In this document: piece by piece, positions 31,577 through 42,098 of the stretch | Layout: every line of letters starts with the position of its first letter | Position numbering within the stretch: the first letter of the stretch is position 1 | Assembly (NCBI GenBank): GCA_005879315.1 | Contig: VBLC01000046.1 | Span: 1 to 64,000, forward strand | DNA length: 64,000 nt | Direction of reading: 5' to 3' | Source of the DNA: Deltaproteobacteria bacterium | Lineage (GTDB): Bacteria; Myxococcota; Myxococcia; Myxococcales; 40CM-4-68-19 | Made by a program: the position numbers and the translations under genes | The notes under the pieces: generated by a model | What the model was told of the DNA's origin: nothing | What the model saw: the letters and a program-made list of their open reading frames with translations, nothing else | Databases searched by the model: none

Positions 31577-32181
31577 CCCGAAAGGCCTGCGCGCTGGTCG
31601 TGGCAGGCGGCGAGAGCAAGCGCTTCGGCAGCGACAAGGCGCTGGCGCGATTTCGCGGCGAGCCGCTGCTGGCACATGTGCTCCGCGAGCTGCAGGCCAG
31701 AGGCTTCGAGCAGCTGGCGCTCGCTGCCAAGGAGCCGCGGCGATACGCGCCCATCGCCGAGGAGATTGGTTACGTCACCGGCGCGCGAATCGAGCTTCTC
31801 GAAGATGTCCGCCCTTTTCAAACTCCCCTCGCCGGCCTCGCCGCCGGTCTGCACGCCTCGCGCCACGAGCTGGTCTTCGCCGCTGCCGCCGACATGCCCT
31901 TCGCGGCCGATGCGGCGCTCATCGATGCGCTCTTCGCGGCGATCGAGGGCCACGACGCAGCCGTGCCGGAGGCGGGGGGCTCGCTGCAGCCTCTCTGCGC
32001 GCTCTGGCGCCGCGCGCCGTGTCTCGCGGCCGTCGAGGAATTGCTCTCGCAGCCGCGTCCCCTCGGCCCGCGCGCCCTCTTGGCCAAGGTGCGCGCCGCC
32101 AAGCTCGATTGGGCGGACATCCGCCCCTTCCTCGACGCCGATACCCCCGAGGCGCTACGCGACCTGGAGAGCAGCCGCTAG
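31573..32181 (+). CDS. mobA: Molybdenum cofactor guanylyltransferase-like protein (MobA family)
   Basis: MobA adds GMP to molybdopterin to form the MGD cofactor. The 202-residue protein has the nucleotidyltransferase signature VVAGGESKRFGSDKALARF at its start, then ELLEDVRPFQTPLAGL and FAAAADMPFAADAALID, where the Asp binds Mg. The GTG start at 31573 overlaps the kdd stop codon. Its link to lysine catabolism is unclear; it may just share the transcript. Related families that transfer CTP to other cofactors look similar, so substrate is not certain. Its last 27 bases overlap the convergent aminotransferase gene. Confidence 0.8.
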   Translation: MTRKACALVVAGGESKRFGSDKALARFRGEPLLAHVLRELQARGFEQLALAAKEPRRYAPIAEEIGYVTGARIELLEDVRPFQTPLAGLAAGLHASRHELVFAAAADMPFAADAALIDALFAAIEGHDAAVPEAGGSLQPLCALWRRAPCLAAVEELLSQPRPLGPRALLAKVRAAKLDWADIRPFLDADTPEALRDLESSR

Positions 32182-33330
32182 GCGCGCGTACTGCTCTTCG
32201 GAATTGTAGATCTGCGCGGAAACGCGGATCAGCTGCCGGGGCAGGGCGGGAAACACCATCACCGGCACCTCGATCCGATGCTTCTGCAACAATTGCTTCT
32301 GCAACGGATGCCACCATGCCTCGCTCCCTGGCTGCGCCTCGCCGCGATAGTCGGGCAGCGGAACCGCCGCCATCGAGCCGAGCATGAATTCCGGCGCCGG
32401 CGGCTCTGCGCGCAGCGCCTGGCAGAGCAGCGTGCGGGCGCGCACGGCCAAGCGGTGATTTCGCTCCATCAACTCGGCCCAGCCGCCGGGCAGGAGCGAG
32501 CCGAGAAATTCCACCGCGGTCGCCACGCAGAGATATGCGGTCGGATCGTCCGTGCCAATCCAGTCCATCTGCAGCCGGAAGGGCGACCGATCGGTCCGCG
32601 GCGAATTGAGCCCATGCCCGTGCGCGATCGGCTTCACCAGCTCCTGCCGGTCGCGCCGCACGTGGAGGAAGGCGGCTCCCTTCGGCGCGCAGAGCCACTT
32701 GTGGCAATTGCCCGTGTAGTAGGCGGCGCCGAGCGCGCGCAGATCCAGCGGGACCATCCCCGGTGCGTGCGCGCCGTCGATCATCGTCTCGATGTCGCGC
32801 TCCTGCAGCTTCTGCACCAGCTCGGCGACGGGAAAGACGAGGGCGGTGGGACTGGTGATGTGATCGAGCAGGACGAATCGCGTCTGAGGCGTGACCGCCG
32901 AGAGCACCGCCTCCACCACCTGCCAGGGCCCGAGCAGCGGCCAGGGCACGCGCGCGAGCACGATCTTCACGCCCGCTCTCTCGTGCCAGCGGAGGGCATT
33001 GCGGCAGGAGTTGTAGGCGTGGTCGGTGGTGAGGAGCTCATCGCCCGGAGAAAGCTCGAGCGAGCGCACCACCGTGTTGACGCCGATGGTGGCGTTGGGC
33101 ACGAAGGCGAGATCGTCCCCGTCGGCGCCGACGAAAACGCCCAGCGCGGCGCGGGCGTCGTCGAGGAGCCCCTCCAGGTCGCGGAAGAACTGCACCGGCT
33201 GCCGCTCGAGCCGGGCGCGCAGCTCGGACTGCTTCTCCAGCACCGGCAGCGGGCAGGCTCCGAAGGAGCCGTGGTTGAGGAAATCGGTCTCCCGATCGAG
33301 CGTCCAGTAGCGGGCGAGCTCGCTACCCAC
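32155..33330 (-). CDS. Class V aminotransferase-fold PLP enzyme (isopenicillin N epimerase-like)
   Basis: A 391-residue fold type I PLP enzyme. The N-terminal FLNHGSFGACPLPVLEKQ and the FRDLEGLLDDARAALGVFVG segment are typical of the CefD/EgtE branch. The PLP Asp lies in ETMIDGAHAPGMVPLDLRAL and the Schiff-base Lys in YYTGNCHKWLCAPKGAAFL. Members act as racemases, lyases or sulfoxide lyases; substrate cannot be told here. It lies on the opposite strand between the two halves of the lysine cluster and overlaps the upstream DUF4230 gene by 8 nt. Confidence 0.85.
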   Translation of the reverse strand: MGSELARYWTLDRETDFLNHGSFGACPLPVLEKQSELRARLERQPVQFFRDLEGLLDDARAALGVFVGADGDDLAFVPNATIGVNTVVRSLELSPGDELLTTDHAYNSCRNALRWHERAGVKIVLARVPWPLLGPWQVVEAVLSAVTPQTRFVLLDHITSPTALVFPVAELVQKLQERDIETMIDGAHAPGMVPLDLRALGAAYYTGNCHKWLCAPKGAAFLHVRRDRQELVKPIAHGHGLNSPRTDRSPFRLQMDWIGTDDPTAYLCVATAVEFLGSLLPGGWAELMERNHRLAVRARTLLCQALRAEPPAPEFMLGSMAAVPLPDYRGEAQPGSEAWWHPLQKQLLQKHRIEVPVMVFPALPRQLIRVSAQIYNSEEQYARLAAALQVA

Positions 33331-33940
33331 GCTTCGGCTCCGGGGGAAGCTTGTCGACGAACTCCACTTCGTCGAAGCCGAGCCCGAGCATGAGCGAACG
33401 CAGGGACTGCTGCGCGGAGGCGCGCGCCCGCTGCTGCAAGGCGAGGTCGGCGCCGGCCTCGGCCTCGAAAGCGCTCTTGGCCGCGTCGAAGAGCTGGGCC
33501 GTCTCTTGCGAGTCGAGATTCGATCCGATGATCTCGGTCTGCGCCGGCAACAGCTCGATGCGCGTCTGCACCCGCGGCAACACCACCTCCACCCGCCGGC
33601 CCGCGACGCGCAGTCCGTCGACGTCGAGCTTGCGCAGATCCAGGCTCAGGTGGGCCACGGCAAAGACGATGGCCCGCCCGCGCGAGGGGCTCACTCCTTC
33701 CTTTACCCAGCGGGCGAACTGCACCCAGCCGCTCTCGGAGGGCGGCGGGTCGGGCGAGAAAACGACTTTCTTGTAGAGCGAGACGTCGAGCGTTTCGAGC
33801 CGTGCCACCTCGCGCACTTTCTCGATGACGGCGGGCGCATCTGGCAGGGCGCGCTCGCGGCGGCTCATGTGCCAGGAGACGAACGCGCCCAGGGCAAAAG
33901 CGAGGACGACGGCGAGCGCGACACCCGGGGTCTTCTGCAC
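33323..33940 (-). CDS. DUF4230-like membrane-anchored protein
   Basis: A 205-residue protein with one N-terminal membrane segment (GVALAVVLAFALGAFVSW) and a periplasmic domain. The stretch REVARLETLDVSLYKKVVFSP and the later RVEVVLPRVQTRIELL match the DUF4230 family as I recall it; function is unknown. The C-terminal half is helical and Ala/Gln-rich. It starts with GTG at 33940. TAGATC ends 6 nt upstream and no ribosome binding site is visible. It is the first gene of a two-gene leftward unit with the class V enzyme. Confidence 0.7.
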   Translation of the reverse strand: MQKTPGVALAVVLAFALGAFVSWHMSRRERALPDAPAVIEKVREVARLETLDVSLYKKVVFSPDPPPSESGWVQFARWVKEGVSPSRGRAIVFAVAHLSLDLRKLDVDGLRVAGRRVEVVLPRVQTRIELLPAQTEIIGSNLDSQETAQLFDAAKSAFEAEAGADLALQQRARASAQQSLRSLMLGLGFDEVEFVDKLPPEPKRG

Positions 33941-34021
33941 GCGATCGATCTACCACGAGGCCTTTCGCCCACTCCAACCGACCCGTTGCGGCGCCGCTTC
34001 GCTTGGGATAGACGCGCTCTC

Positions 34022-35584
34022 ATGGCGCAGCTCTTCGTCGAGGCCTCGAAGATCGCCCGCGCGCGCGAGCTGGCGCAGAGCGCGGCGCGCGAGGTGCAGG
34101 CTTTCATCGATCGACACACGACGGTTTCGATCGAGCGCACCGTGCTGCGGCTCCTGGGGATCTCGGGCACCGGGACGCGCGGCGCGCCGCTCGCGAATCT
34201 GATGGTCGACCGGCTGCGCGAGGCGAAGGTGCTGCACAGAGGAGCGGCGTACTGGCTGGGCCGCGCGCTGCGCGCCTCTCCGGGCAAGGATCCCCTCCAC
34301 GCCATCGAGCGCGTCGCGGCCCATCCGGAGAAGGCGCCCCCGCTGACCGCCGCAGAGGAGGTGCAGCTGCGGGAGGAGATGCGCGCCGAGTCGCGCTCGG
34401 CGATCCGCGAGCTGCAGTCGCGCATCGAGCAGCGGGAGGAGCTGAAGAGGTCGCTGCGCGTCGGATCCTTCGAGGGCGCTCCCTGGAAGTACGTCATCGT
34501 CGCCACCGGCAACATCCACGATGACGTCGAGCAGGCGAGGGCGGCGGCGCAGCAGGGCGCCGACGTGATCGCGGTGATCCGATCGACCGCGCAGTCGTTG
34601 CTCGACTACGTTCCCGACGGCGCCACCACCGAGGGCTACGGCGGCACCTACGCCACCCAGGAGAACTTCCGCATCATGCGCGAGGCGCTCGACGCGGAGT
34701 CGCGCAAGCTGAGCCGCTACCTCCACCTGACCAACTACAGCTCCGGCCTGTGCATGCCGGAGATCGCCTTCATGGCCGCGTACGAGCGGCTCGACATGCT
34801 CCTCAACGACGCCATGTACGGCATCCTCTTCCGCGACATCAACATGAAGCGGACTTTCTGCGACCAGTATTTCTCCAGGCGCATCTGCGGGTCGGCAAAG
34901 ATCATCATCAACACCGGCGAGGACAATTACATCACCACCGCCGATGCCGACGAGGCCGCCCATACCGTCATCGCCTCGCAGCTGATCAATGAAACCTTCG
35001 CCCACCTGGCGGGGATGAAGGACGAGTGGATCGGCTTCGGCCATTCTTTCGAGATCGACCCCGCGCGCGAGGACACCCTCTTGCGCGAGCTCGCCATGGC
35101 GATGATGGTGCGCGAGCTCTTCCCCAGGAGCCCCATCAAGTACATGCCGCCCACCAAGCACAAGGAAGGCGACATCTTCTTCAGCCACGCCTATGACGTG
35201 ATGGCCGATCTCGTCGCCGTGACCACCCGGCAGGGAATTCAATTGCTGGGAATGATGACCGAAGCAATGCACAATCCATTCCTGATGGATCGATACGTGG
35301 CGCTGAAATCGGCCGGATATGTCTATCGGGCGGCCCGGCATCTGGGCGAGGAGATCTCTTTCCGGCCCGACGGAATCGTCGCGCGCCGGCAGCAGGAAGT
35401 GTTCGACAAGGCTCTCCATCTCCTCGAGGAGGTCGCGCGCGACGGCATGATGGCCGCCATCGGCAAGGCTCGCTTCGGGGACACCGCGCGCACGCCGGAA
35501 GGTGGAAAAGGATTGGAAGGGGTCATTGAAAGAGGCGCTGATTACTTCAATCCCTTCCTCGAAATCCTCGAGGGCAAGGCATGA
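34022..35584 (+). CDS. kamD: D-lysine 5,6-aminomutase alpha subunit
   Basis: With KamE it moves the terminal amino group of D-lysine or L-beta-lysine to carbon 5, using adenosylcobalamin and PLP. The 520-residue length equals that of the clostridial alpha subunit. Conserved segments include [36 protein letters not shown] and [37 protein letters not shown] and [20 protein letters not shown] follow further along. ATG 34022 is preceded at 7 nt by TAGACG, and TTGCGG lies 17 nt further up; no ribosome binding site is seen. The stop codon overlaps kamE by 4 nt. Confidence 0.93.
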   Translation: MAQLFVEASKIARARELAQSAAREVQAFIDRHTTVSIERTVLRLLGISGTGTRGAPLANLMVDRLREAKVLHRGAAYWLGRALRASPGKDPLHAIERVAAHPEKAPPLTAAEEVQLREEMRAESRSAIRELQSRIEQREELKRSLRVGSFEGAPWKYVIVATGNIHDDVEQARAAAQQGADVIAVIRSTAQSLLDYVPDGATTEGYGGTYATQENFRIMREALDAESRKLSRYLHLTNYSSGLCMPEIAFMAAYERLDMLLNDAMYGILFRDINMKRTFCDQYFSRRICGSAKIIINTGEDNYITTADADEAAHTVIASQLINETFAHLAGMKDEWIGFGHSFEIDPAREDTLLRELAMAMMVRELFPRSPIKYMPPTKHKEGDIFFSHAYDVMADLVAVTTRQGIQLLGMMTEAMHNPFLMDRYVALKSAGYVYRAARHLGEEISFRPDGIVARRQQEVFDKALHLLEEVARDGMMAAIGKARFGDTARTPEGGKGLEGVIERGADYFNPFLEILEGKA

Positions 35585-36399
35585 AGCAGCCCATCCGCCC
35601 CTACGGCGACCGCAAGGACGACGGCGTCATCCAGCTCTCCTTCGTCCTGCCCGTGCCCGCCAGCGAGAAGGCGAAGGAAGCGGCGGCGACGGTGGCCAAG
35701 AAGCTCGGTCTCAGCCACGTGCTCGTCGCCTGCATGGAGAAGGCGGGCGAGGATTACAGCTTCTGCGTCGTCTATGGCCGCACCCATATGCAGCTCGATT
35801 ATGCGGCCATCGAAGTGCCCACGGTGGTGCACCGCAAGCACGGTTTCGACGAGCTGAACGAGGTGATCCAGCGCGACGTCGGTCGCCGCATCGTCGTGGT
35901 GGGAGCCTGCATCGGGACCGATTCGCACACCACCGGCATCGACGCGATCATGAACATGAAAGGATTTGCCGGCGATTACGGATTGGAGCGATATCCGCTC
36001 TTCCGCGCCATCAATCTCGGCTCGCAGGTCGAGCCGGCCGCGCTCGTCGCCCGGGCCAAGGCGGAGAACGCCGATGCCGTCCTGGTGAGCAAGGTCGTCA
36101 CCCAGCGCGACGTGCACAAGGAGGACGCGCGCGCGCTGCTCGACATCGCCCGGGCGGAAGGGATCTTCGAGAAGACCCTCTTTCTCTTCGGCGGCCCGCG
36201 TGTCGATCACAAGACGGCGCTCGAGCTCGGTTTCGACGCAGGCTTCGGTCCGGGCACGAAGCCGAGCGACGTCGCCAATTACATCTACTATCGACTGCTC
36301 GAGCGCGCGGGGAAGGCGCCGCCGCCGCAGCAGACCGCCCACGGCACGCAGGACGCGACCGTGGCCGGCACCGGCGAGAAGCTGGGAGACACCCTATGA
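35581..36399 (+). CDS. kamE: D-lysine 5,6-aminomutase beta subunit (B12-binding)
   Basis: Carries the cobalamin and PLP sites of the aminomutase. The 272-residue protein has the base-off B12 motif DSHTTG at 114-119, with His116 as lower ligand. Lys127 in MNMKGF is 11 residues further on, the same spacing as His133 and Lys144 (PLP) in the clostridial enzyme. The N-terminal dimerisation region ([10 protein letters not shown]) and the [20 protein letters not shown] segment near the end are typical. Tightly coupled to kamD and kal by 4-nt overlaps. Confidence 0.93.
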   Translation: MKQPIRPYGDRKDDGVIQLSFVLPVPASEKAKEAAATVAKKLGLSHVLVACMEKAGEDYSFCVVYGRTHMQLDYAAIEVPTVVHRKHGFDELNEVIQRDVGRRIVVVGACIGTDSHTTGIDAIMNMKGFAGDYGLERYPLFRAINLGSQVEPAALVARAKAENADAVLVSKVVTQRDVHKEDARALLDIARAEGIFEKTLFLFGGPRVDHKTALELGFDAGFGPGTKPSDVANYIYYRLLERAGKAPPPQQTAHGTQDATVAGTGEKLGDTL

Positions 36400-36776
36400 A
36401 GGCGACGCTGCGCTTGCGCTTGTCCGCCCACGATGCGCACTACGGCGGAGGCCTGGTCGACGGCGCCCGCGTGCTCGGCCTCTTCGGAGACGCGGCCACC
36501 GAGCTGCTCATCCGCCGCGACGGCGACGAAGGATTGTTCCGCGCCTATGAGTCGGTCGAGTTCCTCGCCCCTCTGCACGCCGGCGATTTCGTCGAGGTGG
36601 AGGCCGAGCTCGTCGCAACCGGCAAGACCAGCCGCAAGGTGAAGTTCGAGGCGCGCAAGTACATCTCGCCGCGGCCCGACCTGAGCGACTCGGCCGCCGA
36701 GGTGCTCGCCGAGCCCGTCGTCGTCTGTCGCGCGGTGGGCACCTGCGTCACTCCCGCGGCAAAGCAGCGGCGCTGA
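36396..36776 (+). CDS. kal: 3-aminobutyryl-CoA ammonia-lyase (hot-dog fold)
   Basis: Removes ammonia from L-3-aminobutyryl-CoA to give crotonyl-CoA in lysine fermentation. The 126-residue hot-dog protein has [36 protein letters not shown] and [33 protein letters not shown] resembles the characteristic start of Kal. ATG 36396 overlaps the kamE stop codon. A generic thioesterase is the alternative, but the position between kamE and kce makes Kal far more likely. Confidence 0.88.
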   Translation: MKATLRLRLSAHDAHYGGGLVDGARVLGLFGDAATELLIRRDGDEGLFRAYESVEFLAPLHAGDFVEVEAELVATGKTSRKVKFEARKYISPRPDLSDSAAEVLAEPVVVCRAVGTCVTPAAKQRR

Positions 36777-36802
36777 TCCCCGCGCCGTGTTAGAGAATCC
36801 GC

Positions 36803-37636
36803 GTGGCGAGCCCGGCCATCATCACCGCCGCCATCTGCGGCGCCGAGACCACGCGCGAGCAGACCCCCTATCTGCCCATCACCGCCGAGGAGCTGGCTGC
36901 CGAGGCCGCGCGCTGCCGCGAGGCCGGCGCGGCCGTCATTCACCTGCACGTGCGCAAGAACGACGGCACGCCGACGCAAGACAAGGCGCTCTTCCAGAAA
37001 GCGCTCGACGCCATCCGGCGCGCCTGCGACATCGTCATCCAGACGAGCACCGGCGGCGCGGTGGGAATGAGCGCCGATGAGCGGGCGCAGCCGCTCGAGT
37101 GCGTCCCTCCTCCCGACATGGCGACCCTCAACGCCGGCTCGCTCAACTTCGGCGACGACGTCTTTCTCAATCCCTTTTCCCTGGTGCGCGATTTCGCCAA
37201 ACGCATGCGTGCGAAGGGCATCGCCTATGAGCTGGAGTGCTACGACGTCGGCCACGTCGAGGCCTGCCTCCGGCTGGCGGAGGAGGGCGTCATCTCGCTA
37301 CCGGCGCCGTTTGATTTCGTCATGGGCGTGCGCGGCGGCATCCAGGCCAGCGAGGAGAATCTGCGCTTCCTCATCTCCAAGCTGCCTTCGCGAAGTACAT
37401 TCAATGTAGCAGGCGTGGGTCGTCACCAGCTGCCCCTGGCCGAGCTGTCGCTGAAGCTGGGGGGCCATGCTCGCTGCGGCCTGGAGGACAACATCTATCT
37501 CTCCAAGGGCGTCTTGGCGAAAGGCAGCCACGAGCTCGTCGCCCGCGTCGCGCAGCTGGCCCGCGCCGCCGGCCGCGAGGTCGCCACGCCGGCGCAGGCG
37601 CGCGAGATGCTGCGCATCGAACGGAGGTCAGCGTGA
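36803..37636 (+). CDS. kce: 3-keto-5-aminohexanoate cleavage enzyme (BKACE family)
   Basis: Cleaves 5-amino-3-oxohexanoate with acetyl-CoA to acetoacetate and 3-aminobutyryl-CoA. The 277-residue zinc TIM barrel has ITAAICGAETTREQTPYLP at the start, the zinc pair in AAVIHLHVRKNDGTPTQD, and STGGAVGMSADERAQPLE. GLEDNIYLSKG, which holds the catalytic Glu-Asp, is near the end. The GTG start at 36803 has no ribosome binding site; TGT-TAGAGA ends 6 nt before it. It may thus have its own leaderless promoter although kal ends only 26 bases upstream. The end overlaps the next gene by 4 nt. Confidence 0.92.
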   Translation: MASPAIITAAICGAETTREQTPYLPITAEELAAEAARCREAGAAVIHLHVRKNDGTPTQDKALFQKALDAIRRACDIVIQTSTGGAVGMSADERAQPLECVPPPDMATLNAGSLNFGDDVFLNPFSLVRDFAKRMRAKGIAYELECYDVGHVEACLRLAEEGVISLPAPFDFVMGVRGGIQASEENLRFLISKLPSRSTFNVAGVGRHQLPLAELSLKLGGHARCGLEDNIYLSKGVLAKGSHELVARVAQLARAAGREVATPAQAREMLRIERRSA

Positions 37637-37929
37637 AGTACAGGGTGGCGAGGTTCAAGGTGCGCGCGGCCGAGGTGGCGAAGGCCGACAAGGCCATCAT
37701 CGCCTTCACCGGAGCGGTAGCCGACGAGCCGGGCACGCTGCGCTACGACTCCTTTCGCGAAGCCGACGGCGTTTCCTACCTGCATCTGATGGCATTCGCC
37801 GACGACAAGGCGGAGGCCGCCCACCGCAATACCGATCACATGAAGAAGTTCTTGGCCGCCATCCAGCCGCTCTGCGAAGCGCCACCCGCCTTCAGCGACT
37901 TGACCAAGGTCTCCGGCTCCGGCCGTTAA
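37633..37929 (+). CDS. ABM-fold (antibiotic biosynthesis monooxygenase-like) small protein
   Basis: A 98-residue protein with the dimeric ferredoxin-like ABM fold: a beta strand YRVARFKVRA, a helix, TLRYDSFREADGVSYLHLMAF and HRNTDHMKKFLAAI. Relatives include YgiN-type quinol monooxygenases and many uncharacterised proteins that detoxify or sense small metabolites. The GTG start overlaps the kce stop codon, so it is co-translated with the lysine genes, but a role there is unknown. Its last four bases overlap the convergent carboxyltransferase gene. Confidence 0.75.
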   Translation: MKYRVARFKVRAAEVAKADKAIIAFTGAVADEPGTLRYDSFREADGVSYLHLMAFADDKAEAAHRNTDHMKKFLAAIQPLCEAPPAFSDLTKVSGSGR

Positions 37930-39509
37930 ACTGGAGCGACCTCGCGCTTGCGCCAGGGCCGCTCGACCCTCTTGTTCTCCGTCATGCTCAAGTAATGAGC
38001 CAGGAGCGGCCGCGTCTCGCGCGGGTCGATGACGTCGTCGACGAATCCGAGCGCCGCGGTCCGATAGATGTCGATCTGCGGCCGGATCGCGTCGGCGAGC
38101 TGCTTCTTCAACGCCTCCGGCTCCGAGGACTGCAAAAGCTGCTTGTTGGCCGCGATCGCCACCATTCCCTCCGCACCCATCACGCTGATCTCCGCCCCGG
38201 GCCAGGCGAGCAGCACGTCAGGCTCATACGCGCGCCCGTTCATCACGTAATACCCGGCGCCATATCCCTTGCGCAGCACGACCGTGAGCTTGGGCACCGT
38301 CGCGCTCGCCACCGCGTAGAGCATCTTCGCCCCGTGGCGGATGATCCCCTGCTGCTCCACCTTGCTGCCGACCATGAACCCGGGAACGTCCTGCAGGAAC
38401 ACCAGCGGGATCTCGAACGCGTCGCAGAGGTTCACGAAGCGCGCCGCCTTGTCGGCGGCATTGACGTCGAGGACGCCGCCCGACTGCATCGGATTGTTGG
38501 CGACGATGCCCACCGGGCGGCCGTCGATGCGCGCCAGGGCGCAGACGATGCTCTTCGCCCAGCGCGGCTTGATCTCCAGGAAGCGCGACTCGTCGATGAT
38601 GCGCGAGATGATCTTCTTCACGTCATAGGCCTGCCGCGGGCTTTCGGGGATGACGTCGAGCAGCGAGTCGTCGCGTCGCCCGGCGGGGTCGGCGCAGGGC
38701 AGCCGCGGCGGCTTCTCTCCCGCGCGCAGGGGGAAGTACCCCAGATACTCGCGTACCACCGCCATGCAGGAGGCGTCGTCGGGCACCTCCAGGTCGGCCA
38801 CGCCGGAGATCTCGCAGTGCACTTTCGATCCGCCCAGCTCTTCCTCGCCGATCTCTTCGCCGACGATGCTCTTCACCAGATACGGCCCGCCGATGGCGAT
38901 CGACGACGTCCCCTTCACCATCGGCACGAAGTCGGCCAGCCCCGGAATGTAGGCGGTGCCCGCCGCGCCCGGCCCCACCATCGCCGCCACTTGCGGCACG
39001 ACGCCGCTCATCACCACCTGCTCGCGGAAGAGGTATCCGGTGTCGGCGAAGGAAGCGACCCAGGATGCCTCCTCCGGATCGGCCGAGAGCCGCGCTCCCG
39101 CCGAGTCGATCAGCCACACCATCGGGATGCGCTCGCGCAGGGCCAGCTCGCGCAGCCGCGACACCTTGCGCTCGCCCACCGGGCCGATGCTGCCGCCGCG
39201 CACGGTGAAGTCGTAGGACGCCACGCAAGCCGGCCGGCCGCCGATGAAGCCGGTGCCGCAGACGACGCCGTCGGCAGGAGCGGGCGGGTCCGCATCCAGC
39301 TTGCCGAGATGGGTGGCGAGAAGACCGATCTCGTGGAAGGTGCCGGGGTCGACCAGAAGCGCAATCCGCGCGCGCGCGTCCAGCTTCCCCCGCTCCTTCT
39401 GTCGCGCAAGTCTCGCTTCTCCGCCCATTTTTTGCGCTTCGGCCCGGCGCCGCTCGAGCTCCTCGACCTTCTCGCGCATGCTCATGGGGCGTCCCTCTAT
39501 CACGGGCAT
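37926..39509 (-). CDS. Acyl-CoA carboxylase carboxyltransferase (beta) subunit
   Basis: Transfers CO2 from carboxybiotin to an acyl-CoA. The 527-residue protein has both crotonase-like halves: RQKERGKLDARARIALLVDP, GTGFIGGRPACVASYDFTV, LIDSAGARLS and a GPGAAGTAYIPG region in the N-half. DVPGFMVGSKVEQQGIIRHGA and AYEPDVLLAWPGAEISVMG are in the C-half. It resembles propionyl-, methylcrotonyl- or geranyl-CoA carboxylase subunits; substrate is not resolvable by eye and no biotin-carrier alpha subunit is nearby. ATG 39509 is possible, but ATG 39485 (MSMREKVEE) has GAGGG at good spacing and may be the true start. Confidence 0.88.
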   Translation of the reverse strand: MPVIEGRPMSMREKVEELERRRAEAQKMGGEARLARQKERGKLDARARIALLVDPGTFHEIGLLATHLGKLDADPPAPADGVVCGTGFIGGRPACVASYDFTVRGGSIGPVGERKVSRLRELALRERIPMVWLIDSAGARLSADPEEASWVASFADTGYLFREQVVMSGVVPQVAAMVGPGAAGTAYIPGLADFVPMVKGTSSIAIGGPYLVKSIVGEEIGEEELGGSKVHCEISGVADLEVPDDASCMAVVREYLGYFPLRAGEKPPRLPCADPAGRRDDSLLDVIPESPRQAYDVKKIISRIIDESRFLEIKPRWAKSIVCALARIDGRPVGIVANNPMQSGGVLDVNAADKAARFVNLCDAFEIPLVFLQDVPGFMVGSKVEQQGIIRHGAKMLYAVASATVPKLTVVLRKGYGAGYYVMNGRAYEPDVLLAWPGAEISVMGAEGMVAIAANKQLLQSSEPEALKKQLADAIRPQIDIYRTAALGFVDDVIDPRETRPLLAHYLSMTENKRVERPWRKREVAPV

Positions 39510-39546
39510 GCGTCATTTTCCCTACATGCTGAGTATTTCCAGTTGT

Positions 39547-39576
39547 TTGACCCCACGAGAGGGAATCGGCTAGCGT
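39547..39576 (+). promoter_or_regulatory. Promoter of the Ser/Thr kinase gene
   Basis: TTGACC at 39547-39552, an 18-nt spacer and TAGCGT at 39571-39576 in a GCTAGCGT context. The predicted leader of about 40 nt ends in GGAGGAG before ATG 39624. Confidence 0.55.
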
Positions 39577-39623
39577 CTAGCTTCGCCTGATTGTTCGACT
39601 TTCGTTTGGAGGAGCGCGTTCGA

Positions 39624-41207
<1,584 letters not shown>

Positions 41208-41888
41208 ATGACAAAGACCTGCGCTCTCTTGCTGGCGCTTCTCCTTCCCGCCTCGGCGATGGCCGACGCGCGCGCCGACGCCAAGCGCCATTTCCGCAAC
41301 GGCATGGCACTCATCGCGGCCGGACGGGTGGAGCGGGGCATCGCCGAGCTCAAGCAGGCCTACGCCATCAAGCCCCACCCCGTCGTGCTCTACGATATCG
41401 CCAGGGCGTACGTCGACATCGGCAACATCGAGGAAGCGCTCGGGTACTTCCGGCAATACGTCGCGACCAACCCCGTCGACAAGGAGCGCGTGCTCAAGGT
41501 GATGCAGCGGCTGGAGGCGGCCATCGGCAAGACGCCGCAGACGGTCCCGATCGTGCCGACGACCGCGTCGGGCCAGCCCGTCGACGTGCAGAAGCTGATC
41601 GAGCAACTGCAGGCGCTGATCGCGCAGGGCCAGGCGGCGCAAGCCGCGATGGCGGCCGCAGCGGCCGCACCGCCGTCCCAGCCCCCTGCGCCGGTCAAGA
41701 CGGTCCCGGCCTCCGCCAAGCCGGGCGCGCCCGCTGCCGTGGAGACGCTCGAGCCGGCCGTCATCTCCGCGAAGAGCAAGACCACCGCCAAGGAGATTGC
41801 CGCCGAGCTCGCCGCCAGCGCGACGGGCAAGGACGAAGATCTCTTCGACGAGCAGATCATCACCGCCACGCCGGCGAAGGCGCCGTAG
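41208..41888 (+). CDS. Secreted TPR-like protein partnered with the kinase
   Basis: A 226-residue protein with a signal peptide (CALLLALLLPASAMADA). About two TPR-like units follow (FRNGMALIAAGRVERGIAELK and YDIARAYVDIGNIEEALGYF, in part), then a Gln/Ala-rich helix (LIEQLQALIAQGQAAQAAMA) that may oligomerise. The end is low in complexity (Ala/Pro/Lys). The ATG directly follows the stop codon of the kinase gene, so the two are almost certainly co-expressed. A sensor or scaffold role for the periplasmic part of the kinase is inferred from this. Confidence 0.78.
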   Translation: MTKTCALLLALLLPASAMADARADAKRHFRNGMALIAAGRVERGIAELKQAYAIKPHPVVLYDIARAYVDIGNIEEALGYFRQYVATNPVDKERVLKVMQRLEAAIGKTPQTVPIVPTTASGQPVDVQKLIEQLQALIAQGQAAQAAMAAAAAAPPSQPPAPVKTVPASAKPGAPAAVETLEPAVISAKSKTTAKEIAAELAASATGKDEDLFDEQIITATPAKAP

Positions 41889-41897
41889 AGACGCGGA

Positions 41898-42098
41898 CTA
41901 TCGCCGCTGCGCGTTCGGGTCGTCGTCGAGCATGTCGTTCGGCGACGGAATCTTGCGGAGCTCCTGCTTGGCGATCTTCCACGCCTGCTGCACCACCCAC
42001 GAGAGCGAGCGATCCAGGCGCTGTGCCTGAGACTGGATCTCGCCGAGCATCTCCTCGGGGAAGTAGAGGCTCTGTTTGCGCGCGTCGTTGGCCGACAT
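41898..42098 (-). CDS. Small ribbon-helix-helix protein, second of a tandem pair
   Basis: A 66-residue protein starting at ATG 42098: MSANDARKQSLYFPEEMLGE and then DRSLSWVVQQAWKIAKQEL. The pattern of one beta strand (KQSLYFP) and two helices is that of MetJ/Arc/CopG-type DNA-binding proteins. I recall such proteins in myxobacteria as the TIGR04563 family; that assignment is from memory. It shares the core KQSLYFPE-ML-EIQ and SLSW-VQQAWKIA with its upstream neighbour, and the two genes overlap as TAATG. It probably forms homo- or heterodimers with the neighbour. Confidence 0.82.
   Translation of the reverse strand: MSANDARKQSLYFPEEMLGEIQSQAQRLDRSLSWVVQQAWKIAKQELRKIPSPNDMLDDDPNAQRR

Noticed and set aside
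39591-39623. TTG start for the Ser/Thr kinase
   Set aside because: ATG 39624 has GGAGGAG at a good distance and the extra residues show no conservation with kinases.
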